Assembly: GCA_945859605.1 (NCBI GenBank) | Contig: OX243812.1 | Span: 2,777,259 to 2,841,258, forward strand | Source of the DNA: Lumbricus rubellus | Taxonomy: Eukaryota > Annelida > Clitellata > Crassiclitellata > Lumbricidae | Direction of reading: 5' to 3' | DNA: 64,000 nt | Shown: piece after piece, positions 1 to 10,176 of the stretch | Numbering within the stretch: the first letter of the stretch is position 1 | Layout of the letters: the number at the start of each line of letters is the position of its first letter | Program-made: the position numbers and the translations under genes | Notes under the pieces: generated by a model | Databases searched by the model: none | The model's input: only the letters and a program-made list of their open reading frames with translations | What the model was told of the DNA's origin: nothing

Positions 1-2961
1 TGGATCTCACGAAGCCTCCTAAGCTGGAGTCTTTCCGCAAAGGTGTCAACTGCGACTTCCGAACATCTTTCTGCCAGGAAACGTTGATCTACGCCTCAAA
101 TTTCTTCGTGTCAGAAAGATTCCGCTGCAATATCACCGCAGTAAGTAGTACACTCTCCAAGACGATCAAACAATCAATCTGTTCATTGAAGCATTTCAAA
201 GCAAGGCACTATTAATACAGGGTGGGCCAATAGAAATGCAACAACTTTGACGCCTTATAACGTGAACAATTTTTATCCGAACATCGTGATCTATATACTA
301 AATTGAAGGTAATTATCCAGTCTACTACTGTGTCAAATCTTGCGCTGATATACTGCACCGATTAAATAAAAAGTTTGGTGCGGCGCACACCTCTCAATTT
401 TGAATGTAAATAATGAAAATCATGGCGCCGCTCACGGAAGAGGATAGAATTTTAATCAGAATTTTAAGAGTAGAAAAAGAATACAATGCACACCAGATGT
501 TGATAGAATTCCCTTCTAGAAAATGGAATAAATATGCTCTACATCGGTTGATTAAGCAAATTGATGCTACGGGAACGTCTAACAGCCGCAAATGTGGTCG
601 CAAACGTTCTGCCCGCACAGCAGCGATCATTGCACAAGTCCAGGAGTTAATTTGCAGTCAAGACAGCAATCCAGGAACGAGTAAGAGTCCGAGAGAAATT
701 GAGCGTGCGACCGGAATTTCACGCAGTACTGTTAGGCGCATTGTTAAACATGACCTCAACCTCAAAGTCTATCGTCGACGTGAAGTTCAGAAATTGTCTG
801 ACGCCGATTCGATAAAACGTCTGGCCGCCTGCAAGCGACTCAAGAAGCGAATGACAGATGAAAAGATCAACAGAACATGGTTCACAGACGAAAAAATCTT
901 CACGGTTCAGACGCCCACAAACACTCAGAACGACCGTGTGTATGCAAACGTTAGCTTTAAGCGTGAGGTTGCGCCTGCTCGGCTTCTGAAAGGCAGGAAG
1001 CACTTCTCGCAAAGTGTGATGGTGTCGTTGGCTGTTTCAAAGCTTGGAAAGACGGCGCCATTCTTTGTTGCTCCAAAGGCTAAGGTGAACAGTGTTTATT
1101 ACTGCGATGAAGTACTCGCAAGAGGACTGCTTCGTGATATACGCCAACTGTCTGGAGGTGATGGTTACATCTTTCAGCAAGATGGAGCGCCGGCGCATCG
1201 TTCACGTCATACGGTTGCCTATCTGAACGCTAACGTGCCAGAGTTTATTGAACCGGAGAACTGGCCACCGAACAGTCCGGATTTAAACCCGGTTGACTAT
1301 TCGATCTGGGGTTGTCTTCAGCAACTGGTCTATCGTGAACCGATACGTGATGTTGAACATTTGAAAGAAGTGATTCTTTGCTGCTGGGGTGAAATAACAC
1401 AAGCACTGGTGGACTCAGCCATCGATCAATGGTCGTCTCGTGTCCATGCTGTCATTAAAGCACGTGGTGGACATATTGAGTATTTGTTTGACTGATGATA
1501 AATTCACTCAAGATATGAATTGTTAGAACTAGTGATTGTTTATAATTGAGTCATTGACACATTCAGTTTTAAACTTTTGGGTTTTTTCTTGCAGTTTTAT
1601 GGCAAAAAAGGGACATCGAACATTAAGAGCATTATCTCAAAAAGTCATAATAGTATCTCTTAGATGTTTTGCAGAATGATAATATGGGTAATTATGTTCA
1701 ATCTGATATATAGGACAAGACGCTCAGATCAAAATTGTTAAAGTTATAAGGCGTCAAAGTTGTTGCATTTCTATTGGCCCACCCTGTAATTATTACAGAA
1801 TGTGCAAAAATTAGACGGTAACAAAATGGAGACCCAGAAGGGATAAGATCCGGCTGCTAGCAGCACCTATTCAACACAACTTAGGTTCATTGGGATGGCA
1901 ACGAGGCCACACCTTGAAGATAGAGTTTAAGCCTATAAATTATATAGGCCTACAGCTGGTTTAAAGTTAACAGTTTACTAAACGATATGAAACGAGTTTT
2001 AAGCATCTACTGTTAGCTGGTAGGCCCCCAAACGAAACTGAACCCCCATATAAATCAAGCCGTTGTATGCATGAGGCTAAATATATAGACTCCTGCTACC
2101 GCACTCATGATGCTCAAGGCTTAAGCCGCCCCCCCCCCAAAAAGCACCGAAAATCCTAGTTACGGTCCTGCTTACTGTGTATAAAGAATTAAATCTACCA
2201 CCGATAACTAAACAATAATTGCATTCAATTATTTTACAGGTGGATCATTCGAAGCATTTTCCGTTTCGTGGTTCTCCTCTGTCCAACGGTGAAGTGATGT
2301 GTAGACTTCCTGAAGTGTATAAGTTCACCGATGAGACAGAGCAGGGACATGGACCAGCAAAGGAGGTTGGACCAGCTGCGTTCTACAGATGGGACATCTC
2401 AATCACCAACGATGGAAGTAGCTATAGCAACAGCCTCCGATTGACTGTCTTCGATTCCAAATGCCAGGAGATTCGCTCTGATGGAACCATAACTCAGAAG
2501 GTAGGCTACCTGTGTACTGTGTGTAGGCTCTTTTTTTTATATAATCTATTTTTGCCTCTTTCTCTCTCTCTTTGTGGTGCCTACTTTAATTATATCTTCT
2601 CTATTCTATCTCTACTTAAGAGTAGTACAAGTCTATGTTTATGCCTGGCCGTCAATTCGCATGAAAACAGTCAGACAGCTTTTCAAACACAATGTTCTTT
2701 AGCACAACTATACCACCACGGCTACTTCTTTTAACACTCGTGTCACATCCACTTATATTAGCACCACGGCTATTAAATACTACTGTCACAATTATGATTG
2801 TTTGTTGTCACAGCTGAGATCATTTTGCGTTGACTGACATCTTTTCTTTCAGGCTGACACATGTCTTATTGCTGGACGATGTTATCGGTCGGGCGAAGCT
2901 TCGCGTCTCAATCGATGCGAAAAATGTCTTCCAGCGATAAACCGTGACAAATGGACACATG
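1..2961 (+). CDS. Partial extracellular cysteine-bearing protein, VWDE-like (three exons; 5' end outside window)
   Basis: Three exons agree in phase. Exon 1 (1-140, reading from base 3, donor GTAAGT) and exon 2 (about 2240-2500, after an ATTATTTTACAG acceptor, donor GTAGGC) both end in phase 0. Exon 3 (2853-2961, acceptor TTTCTTTCAG, donor GTAGGC) ends in phase 1. Exon 2 contains LTVFDSKCQ, and exon 3 reads DTCLIAGRCYRSGE followed by CEKCLP. This arrangement (a VFDS-x-CQ strand, then CF/LI-x-G-x-CY-x-x-G and C-x-x-C) is what I know from large extracellular proteins of the VWDE type, so a secreted or cell-surface role is inferred. No signal peptide or membrane segment is visible because the 5' end is missing. 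The first visible intron holds a mariner element. Where the gene ends is unclear; two possible terminal exons are described separately. The exons are convincing; the family name is tentative. Confidence 0.6.
218..1786 (+). mobile_element. Complete mariner-type (DD37D) DNA transposon
   Basis: The element is 1569 bp and is flanked on both sides by TA (216-217 and 1787-1788), the usual target duplication of Tc1/mariner elements. Its ends are near-perfect inverted repeats of about 55 bp, beginning CAGGGTGGGCCAATAG on the left; the right end is the reverse complement with only a few differences deep in the repeat. One intact transposase ORF fills most of the interior. It lies in the first visible intron of the VWDE-like gene, in the same orientation as the gene. 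Intact ORF, ends and TA duplication suggest a fairly recent insertion. Confidence 0.95.
413..1495 (+). CDS. Mariner-superfamily transposase, DD37D (maT-like)
   Basis: This 360-residue protein would cut and paste the surrounding transposon. The N-terminal third (to about residue 125) is basic and has two helix-turn-helix-like parts, including SPREIERATGISRSTVRRI at about 102-120. The catalytic domain shows TWFTDEKIF (D159), QQDGAPAHRS (D257) and WPPNSPDLNPVDYSIWG (D295). D257 and D295 are separated by 37 residues, the spacing of the DD37D (maT-type) group rather than DD34D mariner or DD34E Tc1. The PDLNP aspartate at 290 would give 32, which fits no known class. No stop or frameshift breaks the frame, and the length is normal for the family. 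A second ATG three codons downstream (ATGGCGCCG) could also start translation. The protein may be functional, but that is inference. Confidence 0.93.
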   Translation: MKIMAPLTEEDRILIRILRVEKEYNAHQMLIEFPSRKWNKYALHRLIKQIDATGTSNSRKCGRKRSARTAAIIAQVQELICSQDSNPGTSKSPREIERATGISRSTVRRIVKHDLNLKVYRRREVQKLSDADSIKRLAACKRLKKRMTDEKINRTWFTDEKIFTVQTPTNTQNDRVYANVSFKREVAPARLLKGRKHFSQSVMVSLAVSKLGKTAPFFVAPKAKVNSVYYCDEVLARGLLRDIRQLSGGDGYIFQQDGAPAHRSRHTVAYLNANVPEFIEPENWPPNSPDLNPVDYSIWGCLQQLVYREPIRDVEHLKEVILCCWGEITQALVDSAIDQWSSRVHAVIKARGGHIEYLFD

Positions 2962-2979
2962 GTAGGCGCCTACATGGTT

Positions 2980-3129
2980 CAGTGACGTAGACGAGGGGGG
3001 TTTGTGGGTTAACCTCTGCATTGGCTTATGAGAAAAAGTTTTTTAATGGTTATTTGTCCACTTATATCAGAAAAACAAGCATCCGGCCATAACCCCTCCC
3101 TCCATCAATAATTCCTGGCTACGCCACTG
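2980..3129. mobile_element. Short non-autonomous hAT-like element (MITE)
   Basis: The left end CAGTGACGTAGACG is matched by CTACGCCACTG at the right end, the reverse complement apart from small differences. The flanking 8-mers ACATGGTT and ACATAATT agree at 6 of 8 bases, as expected of a diverged hAT-type target duplication. The ends resemble those of the better preserved elements at 27562-31745, 47957-49319 and 54373-55006. It starts about 18 bases after the donor of the third VWDE-like exon. No coding capacity. Confidence 0.6.
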
Positions 3130-3509
3130 ACATAATTTATGGTCCTTAATAGTAAATTAGTCAATATTGAATGTGATTGGTCAGTGCTACAATTGAAATA
3201 ATTACACGATCTTCAATTATTACATGGTTACAACGAAATTCGAGGATAACCAAGTGAGGGAGTCCTCGATGCTTATAAGAAGAGAAAAAAGAACGGTAGG
3301 CCTACACATAAGCCGCAAATGCCATTGCAGTCTTGATAAATTTCTTTACCTTAAAGTCATTTGATGGAATTCACATATTGAATTAGATTTTCATTTAACT
3401 TGGTGGAAAAAACTTATAAACTAACCCTACGGGTACTTAGTCTGTAAATTGAATGCTTGCGCCATCTGGTAACAGACAATATAGAATAAATCTTGAAAGT
3501 TGGAATAGA

Positions 3510-3615
3510 AAAGGAATATCTATAAAGTCATAAAATTTCGTTTGATGTCATTTTTTGGAGATAAGCAGCTAAGTGACATCCAAACGAAATTTTATGACTT
3601 TATAGATATTCCTTT
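3510..3615. repeat. Long near-perfect inverted repeat (hairpin), 41-bp arms
   Basis: The left arm (3510-3550) and right arm (3574-3615) are reverse complements over 41 bases with one extra base in the right arm; the loop is about 23 bases. No target duplication is obvious. It could be a fold-back event, a very short transposon remnant or a structured RNA. Confidence 0.9.
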
Positions 3616-3785
3616 GATGTTGTCTTTATCTTTTGTTTAGATGATGCGGTTGAGGGATGCTAGCTCTGCAACATCGTTGAACTTACGGATGAAATCTGCT
3701 TTCGTCAAAAGAATCCCAATTCTTTCGTCTCATCTGGCTTAGATGATGGCACATTATTATAAACATAAATACTACTACGACAACA

Positions 3786-4120
3786 ATGATTACTAATACT
3801 TCTGGTGCTACTACCACAACCGCCACCACCACCACCAACGCCACCACCATTACCACCACCGCCACTACCACCACCACCGCCACCACCACCACCACTACCA
3901 ACACCACCAACACTGCCACCACCACCACCACCACCACCACCGCCGCCGCCGCCACCACCACCACCACCACCACCACCACCACCACCACCACCACCACCAC
4001 CACCACCACCACCACCACCACCAATACTACTCTCAGTTTTACTACAACTACTACTATTACTACTGCTCTGTTATTGCCACTAGGCCTTCTACTACTACTA
4101 CTAGGCCTACTACTATTCTT
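3786..4120. repeat. Trinucleotide (ACC/CCA)n array
   Basis: Imperfect (CCA)n/(TAC)n repeats run for about 330 bases, with the purest stretch around 3954-4022. Long open frames across it (poly-Thr, poly-Pro, and poly-Val on the other strand) are by-products of the repeat. Confidence 0.95.
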
Positions 4121-6776
4121 TCTGACAATGTTAGCGTAGACACAATGTTGAATTTTCATCTGTGATTTCCTGCCAATTGATTTCTCACGTGTGCGACAAG
4201 AATGTGTTTTTGTGAACCACAATGTTATTGTTCAGGTTTACCAATACTTTCATAATGAATTTCAATTTAAATTAGTCAATGTTCCATTGTTCCTACAGGC
4301 AGTCTATAATAATTGTCTTCGTCGCTCTAAAATAAATTAAAACATGTGCCATAGACTATAGGCCTAGTGCATAGACTATAAAATCTCAATTATATGTTCA
4401 TAATTATGTATTACGTATAGAAGCAGAATACAGCTAGCTTTCAGCAATTCAGCATGTAGGCATGACGTAAATAATTATTATACTTGGACTAGTAGACCAT
4501 ATTATTAGCCTACATTATTATGGACGACCATTATAAGTCAGAAGTCTGTCCGTGATATTAGAGTTTCTTTGCTTGCTTGTGTATTCCCGTAGTAGTGGTT
4601 TAACCACCGCTTTTATTATAATCTATTGCTTAAGTTTTGTGTTTGGATAGAATTAAAAAAGACTCATAGACACTGGATTTCTGTTTTTCAAATATACCTA
4701 AAAGCGGACTTACACAGTACAGTGTATAGTATTAGTACTGTAGTGTATACGTTATATTACCCTTGGAATTTCATAAGTTCACAGACGACCTTAATTAACT
4801 CGTTGGAGCTGCGAGACTGTCAGTCATAGACGCACGCATGGATCCTTTGCTGTAACCCTCCAGGATGGTCTACATGTCTCGGATTCAAACCGCATGAAGA
4901 TATTACTTGCAATCTTTCTTTATAATTGTTCATCTTGTTCTTCATTTCGAATTTTGCTGTCTTTATCTCTTCACTGTTTTTATCATTTTTTCCATTTCTA
5001 TTTCTTATTACTTTTCTTCCGTTTCGTCCCTTTTTCTTCTTTCTCTTCCCCTACTTCTTCTTCCTCTGCTTTTATTCGTCTTCTGCTTCCTTCGTGTTCT
5101 TCTCCTGCACAGAGTGTGTGTGTGTGTCTCTCTCTCTCACCCTACCTTCTTCTCACTCTTCTTTTAGTACTTCTTCTTTATTTCCTTCTTTCTACCTTTG
5201 TATCTTTTCTCGTTATTCCTTTTTTCTTTATCTTCTTTCCTCTGTTTTTCTAGTTCTTATCCATGACACCCTTCTTCAACCTGCAATACTGATACGCTAG
5301 CGCCCTCTTGCCTCCTTGCACATCTCCCAAAAGATCGCTTTGATTTTTTCTAATCGAACCAATTGACATTCGTTTATAGACCGACGGTTGTTACTTGTCA
5401 TAAAGCCATTGCAACGTCGGCGCCAATCCATCGTTTATGACAGAGGCGGCCAACAGTCTCGCTCTCAATTTTTATCAATTGGCAAATCCAAGAACTGTTA
5501 TGTATGTATGTGCACTTGTTTCGCTGCCATCAATATTCATAATGTATATAATGTAGAGTCTATATAAAACATACAGTATATGCATCAATATCTATAATTA
5601 TTATAAGCTTCCATACAAGTCATGTTGGCCTAGAGAGTCGCAGAGCAACAAGTGCATAGGCCTATAAACATTATAGCCTTTCAGATAATTATATAATTTA
5701 TAATAATTAAACATTAAATCTATAATTATATAGCATACTAGTTGATAATGCATGTGCATGATATAGGCGTTACTCGGTAACATGTCGCAGCCAAGTGGTA
5801 TAGGCTAAAGAGAGAGAGACACACACACACCCAGAGGAATGGATGGGGAGAGAGACAGAGAGAAAGAGACAGAGAGAGTACAGAAAGAGACAGACTGAGA
5901 GACAGACAGACAAACCGACAGAGAAACAAGCAGACAGACAGCCAGAGAGAGACTATGTCGTAGTCGAAACTTCTACAAAATAATGTTTTTTCCTTCCTGC
6001 GTGTCCCGTGCGTTTATTTGGAACCATAATAATTATTGTTATTTCTGCGATTGCTTCGACCTCTTCGATTAATTATCGTCATCAACTTTAATTTGTTGAC
6101 AACCGAATCGGATTATTAGAATCGTCCGCGTCGAACCTGCAACCTCTCGACGATGAAATGGCAATCTCTCCCTCTCGACCATCGTCAACAGCAGCTCTCA
6201 AGATCTCTAATCGGCCGCTCAATTCAAGAGCAATGGCTAGTCGTCAATTGCACAATACTGTTGTTGCTACATAATATAATACGCCGTGCTGGTCATTGAC
6301 TGTTTTAAACATGTCCATGGGCACTGGGCAGGTACAAAGCAAGCAGGCCTATGTACGCATGCTGGTGCAAAATATAACTATCTGTGTGCATGCAAATGTG
6401 TGCCTTATAAAATATGTGTACGTGTTTAAACGTATATGAATATATTGATTGCAAGCTATGTATATTAGATAATTATATGTGCAACAAAGTGAAACTAATT
6501 ATAACGATTAATACAGAATATACTTCATTTATCGACTCGTTTATTCACTTGCATATCATAGCAGCACAAACATAATATCAGTTAAATATAGACCTACATG
6601 TACTGTATACATGAAGAATGCAATCCAATTATAACTAGAGCAACTAGGTTTAAAAAGTTACTTTGTTACTTCTTCGTTTACACTAGTATGCATAAACCGA
6701 TTTAAAGCTCAACTCCCAACTTAACTACAGAAGAAAATTCTTTATAGGCCTATAAAAATATACTGCCTTTTTATAG
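4121..6776. other. Non-coding stretch with simple repeats
   Basis: No exon can be supported here. 4910-5265 is pyrimidine-rich (TTC/TCT) and yields spurious Leu/Ser/Phe-rich frames. 5806-5945 is a purine-rich (GA)n/(GACA)n tract. The remainder is AT-rich with scattered GGCCTA motifs, which recur through the whole window. Confidence 0.6.
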
Positions 6777-7154
6777 AACCACGTTTTCCTGAACAACGAA
6801 CAATTGAACATACTCGCGGTCATTTTCAGGGCTTTCTTGGCGTGCAGTTGTATGTAAGCTTATACAAATTGTGCAGTCATTAATGAAATTCAGCAGCTGT
6901 AGAAGCACTTATGTAGCCTAGGTCTACAGTTACAAAATAGTGAAACTTTTACTATAGGCCTATTGCCAATCAGATTATATTCACATTTTTTAATGAGGTC
7001 ATAATTAATCATCCGATTGGCAGTAATTTTACTCAAAACTTAACTTCCGATCAAAATTGTTTATGACATTGCATAAAATTATAACGAACCTTTGTTGCAG
7101 ATCCACGTTTGCCTGAACAAGTCCTCGGCCATTACGCGGAATCCCAGGAATAGG
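6777..7154 (+). other. Two related exon-like segments (possible duplicated terminal exons)
   Basis: Segment 1 (from 6777, after CTGCCTTTTTATAG) and segment 2 (from 7101, after CTTTGTTGCAG) begin with related sequence. Joined in phase 1, the phase left by the last VWDE-like exon at 2961, they read EPRFPEQ... and DPRLPEQ.... Segment 2 reaches a stop (TAG) after DPRLPEQVLGHYAESQE; segment 1 runs on into a MITE. They may be alternative last exons or a duplicated non-coding segment. The evidence is only two good acceptors, matching phase and mutual similarity. Confidence 0.25.
6827..7100. repeat. Diverged copy of a CAGGGCTTT-ended MITE
   Basis: From 6827 (CAGGGCTTTCTTGGCGTGCA) the sequence follows the same order as the element at 44170-44363: GTGCAGT motifs, a GTAGAAGCACTT block and, later, CGATTGGCAGTAATTTTAC. 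The right terminus is not recognisable, so the end given is approximate. Confidence 0.5.
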
Positions 7155-7744
7155 CTAGAACTCGTAATCCATGCATTGTATATAATTATATCGCAAACGC
7201 TTATACTGTTTAGTGTTTAGTGCTGCAGGTCAAAGAAACTATTATTGCTGGAAATGCTCGTTCGAGAGCATTGTTACCTTTACGAGTGTGGTAGAAATGA
7301 GGCAAATAGTGTTACCTGTTAACAACCTGCTACTCGGAATAGTTTCTGCTGAGACGGTCGCATTATTGCACAGCAGCGCATTTACGATCCAACAGAAGTC
7401 GATGGCGGAGTCGGTTTCCAACGTAGGCGGAGGAAGTATCGCGACGACGACGAAATGTAGGCGGTAGAATAGTGTCCCGAATTGACCGAAGTGACTCCAC
7501 GGTCAGCCAGGAACAGAGGATTCTCGGTTCGTTTAATGGCCATATTACATGTAGTTGGAATGACTGCAGCTGAGGAAACGTTTCCGTATATAAGACACGC
7601 GTCTTGATTCCATTCTATCACAGTTGCGATTTGGACGAAGATTTCGAGTTGTGCGAAGGAATGAGTTTGCAGGTCAGTTATTTCTTTTTTCAAACTTCAA
7701 AGCAGATTGACTCTTCACCGTAGAACGACGACGATAGCATGTAC

Positions 7745-8992
7745 ATGTATGTATGTAGGCTATGTATGTAGGCTATGTATGTATGTATGTATGTATGTAT
7801 GTATGTATGTATGTATGTATGTATGTATGTATGTATGTATGTATGTATGTATGTATGTATGTATGTATGTATGTATGTATGTATGTATGTATGTATGTAT
7901 GTATGTATGTATGTATGTATGTATGTATGTATGTATGTACGTATGCATGCATGTACGTATGTATGTATGTATGTATGTATGTATGTATGTATGTATGTAT
8001 GTATGTATGTATGTATGTAGGCTATGTATGTAGGCTATGTATGTATGTATGTATGTATGTATGTATGTATGTATGTATGTATGTATGTATGTATGTATGT
8101 AGGCTATGTATGTATGTATGTATGTATGTATGTATGTATGTATGTATGTATGTACGTATGCATGTACGTATGTATGTATGTATGTATGTATGTATGTATG
8201 TATGTATGTATGTATGTATGTATGTATGTATGTATGTATGTATGTATGTATGTATGTATGTATGTATGTATGTATGTATGTATGTATGTATGAATGTATG
8301 TATGTATGTATGTATGCATGTATGTATGTGTGCATGCGTGCATGTATGTATGTATGTATGTATGTATGTATGTATGTATGTATGTATGTATGTATGTATG
8401 TATGTATGTATGTATGTATGTATGTATGTATGTATGTATGTATGTATGTATGTATGTATGTATGTATGTATGTATGTATGTATGTATGTATGTATGTATG
8501 TATGTATGTATGTATGTATGTATGTATGTATGTATGTATGTATGTATGTATGTATGTATGTATGTATGTATGTATGTATGTATGTATGTATGTATGTATG
8601 TATGTGTGCATGCATGCATGCATGCATGTATGTATGTATGTATGTATGTATGTATGTATGTATGTATGTATGTATGTATGTATGTATGTATGTATGTATG
8701 TATGTATGTATGTATGTATGTATGTATGTATGTATGTATGTATGTATGTATGTATGTATGTATGTATGTATGTATGTATGTATGTATGTATGTATGTATG
8801 TATGTATGTATGTATGTATGTATGTATGTATGTATGTATGTATGTATGTATGTATGTATGTATGTATGTATGTATGTATGTATGTATGTATGTATGTATG
8901 TATGTATGTATGTATGTATGTATGTATGTATGTATGTATGTATGTATGTATGTATGTATGTATGTATGTATGTATGTATGTATGTATGTATG
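7745..8992. repeat. Tetranucleotide (ATGT)n microsatellite, about 1.25 kb
   Basis: Almost uninterrupted TATG/ATGT repeats with occasional variants (TAGGC, TACG, TGCATGCG). The array continues on the far side of the retrotransposon at 15596-15710, so both parts were probably one locus before insertion. Met-Tyr-Val-Cys and His-Thr-Tyr-Ile frames across it are repeat artefacts. Confidence 0.97.
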
Positions 8993-9324
8993 CAATCATA
9001 TGGGCTTTAAACAAATTGAAAGAAATCATTATTGGTTCCAAGATTAATGTGTTCACTGATCATAATCCTTTAGTTTATTTGACTGAGTCAATGTCGAAGT
9101 CTGCTAAGTTAGTCAGATGGTCTTTATCATTGCAAAATTTTGACATTCTGTTGAACTATAAGAAAGGAAAGTTGAATGTAGTAGCAGACTGCTTATCGAG
9201 ATTGTAGTATAAGGTATTTTGTGATTGCATTTAGTATAAGAATTGTTTGTATTTAGTTTAAGCATTATACGTTCGCTAATTTTTAAGATTAATTAGCTCT
9301 CTTCAAAAGAAAGGAAGGAGGTAA
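8991..9324 (+). mobile_element. Extra partial copy of the retrotransposon 3' end (RNase H tail and polypurine tract)
   Basis: This segment matches 14742-15075 base for base as far as I can read: the last 72 codons of the RNase H region (ending DCLSRL, stop at 9205-9207), the 3' untranslated stretch and the purine-rich AAAGAAAGGAAGGAGG before the LTR. It begins abruptly inside the ATGT array; the last four bases of the array, TATG, are also present at the matching point inside the ORF. It is therefore a fragment of another copy sharing the middle LTR, not part of a single normal element. Confidence 0.93.
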
Positions 9325-9844
9325 TGTCAGCTAATTTAATCAGTGCACGCCGATTGTCGTACAGCGACGTAAGTAGGCCAGGTGCAAATTGCCGCGCGGC
9401 GTCTGCACAGGTGATTGTCTGGACAGCACGTGACGTCTAGACGAGCGTACGTTAATTGTACAAGAAGGGAGTGGAAGTGAAGAAGGAGAGTTGCGTGTTG
9501 AGAGCCGTTGAGATAGGCTGTAAGAGTTGTTGTTGAGTTGCGATAGAGTAGACTGATGAAGATAGTAGTCGTGTAGTTGTTATGATAACGCAAGTGTAGT
9601 CATTGTTGTGTTGTTGCTGATCGTTTTACTTTATATCGGATTTTGGAGTATAATAAGAAGAGTTAAATACGTCGTCGTTGTTGGTTAACAAAACAGTGAA
9701 AGACTGTAGATTCTTTAACCTAGCCATTTAGCTAATGAAACAATTATCTAGGGATAGGCCTACGCTACCACGAACTTATACGAAGAAGCTTCCGAAGAGA
9801 CTGAGGGTCACACGTAGAGAAGAAGAGGGAAAAGACTTGTGACA
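9325..9844 (+). repeat. 5' long terminal repeat
   Basis: A 520-bp repeat, TGTCAGCTAA to ACTTGTGACA, the same as 15076-15595. It should contain promoter and polyadenylation signals of the retrotransposon; I see no clear TATA box. In the present arrangement it also serves as the 3' LTR of the partial upstream copy. Confidence 0.95.
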
Positions 9845-9846
9845 TT

Positions 9847-9864
9847 TGGTGGCAGCGGTGGGAT
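9847..9864 (+). promoter_or_regulatory. Primer-binding site, tRNA-Leu type
   Basis: TGGTGGCAGCGGTGGGAT begins two bases after the LTR. It is complementary to the 3' end of animal tRNA-Leu(AAG), including the added CCA (family knowledge, not searched here). It would prime minus-strand DNA synthesis. A 20-base sequence follows in two tandem copies (9861-9880 and 9881-9900), the first overlapping the site. Confidence 0.85.
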
Positions 9865-10176
9865 AACGATCCAAGTTGCAGGATAACGATCCAAGTTGCA
9901 GGAGAACGATCGTAGTTACGAACGGAGGGATTCTATTCAATCAACAGACGTTGTGGAGGAACGGACGCTGTGCATTTATCGAGGAGCCGAGCACACGGGA
10001 GAAGCAACGATACATCGAGCATCCGTACGTCAGTGAGAAACGACAACACAACGACTACAAGGTAGAAAAACTTGCTTGTCTATTGAAGTTTGCTTAAAGA
10101 ATTGAAGTCAGTCAATTGCAAACATTTGAAGAGTAGCCTACTATTTTATCGAGCATCTGTAAAGTAAAGAAGTAAG

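Noticed and set aside
3683..4222. Poly-Thr, poly-Pro and poly-Val frames
   Set aside because: Products of the (ACC)n repeat on both strands.
7624..7672. Exon-like segment reading CDLDEDFELCEGMSLQ with donor GTCAGT
   Set aside because: Slightly like the start of a MAM domain, but 49 bp without a supported neighbour in phase is too little.
8322..8345. CRISPR-like or other prokaryotic repeat array
   Set aside because: Tandem arrays here have no spacers, and the genes are plainly eukaryotic.
7707..9207. Very long open frames of Met-Tyr-Val-Cys or His-Thr-Tyr-Ile repeats, one running into RNase H sequence
   Set aside because: They are translations of the (ATGT)n array, which lacks stops in several frames. 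The fusion to RNase H results from the partial retrotransposon copy joined to the array.
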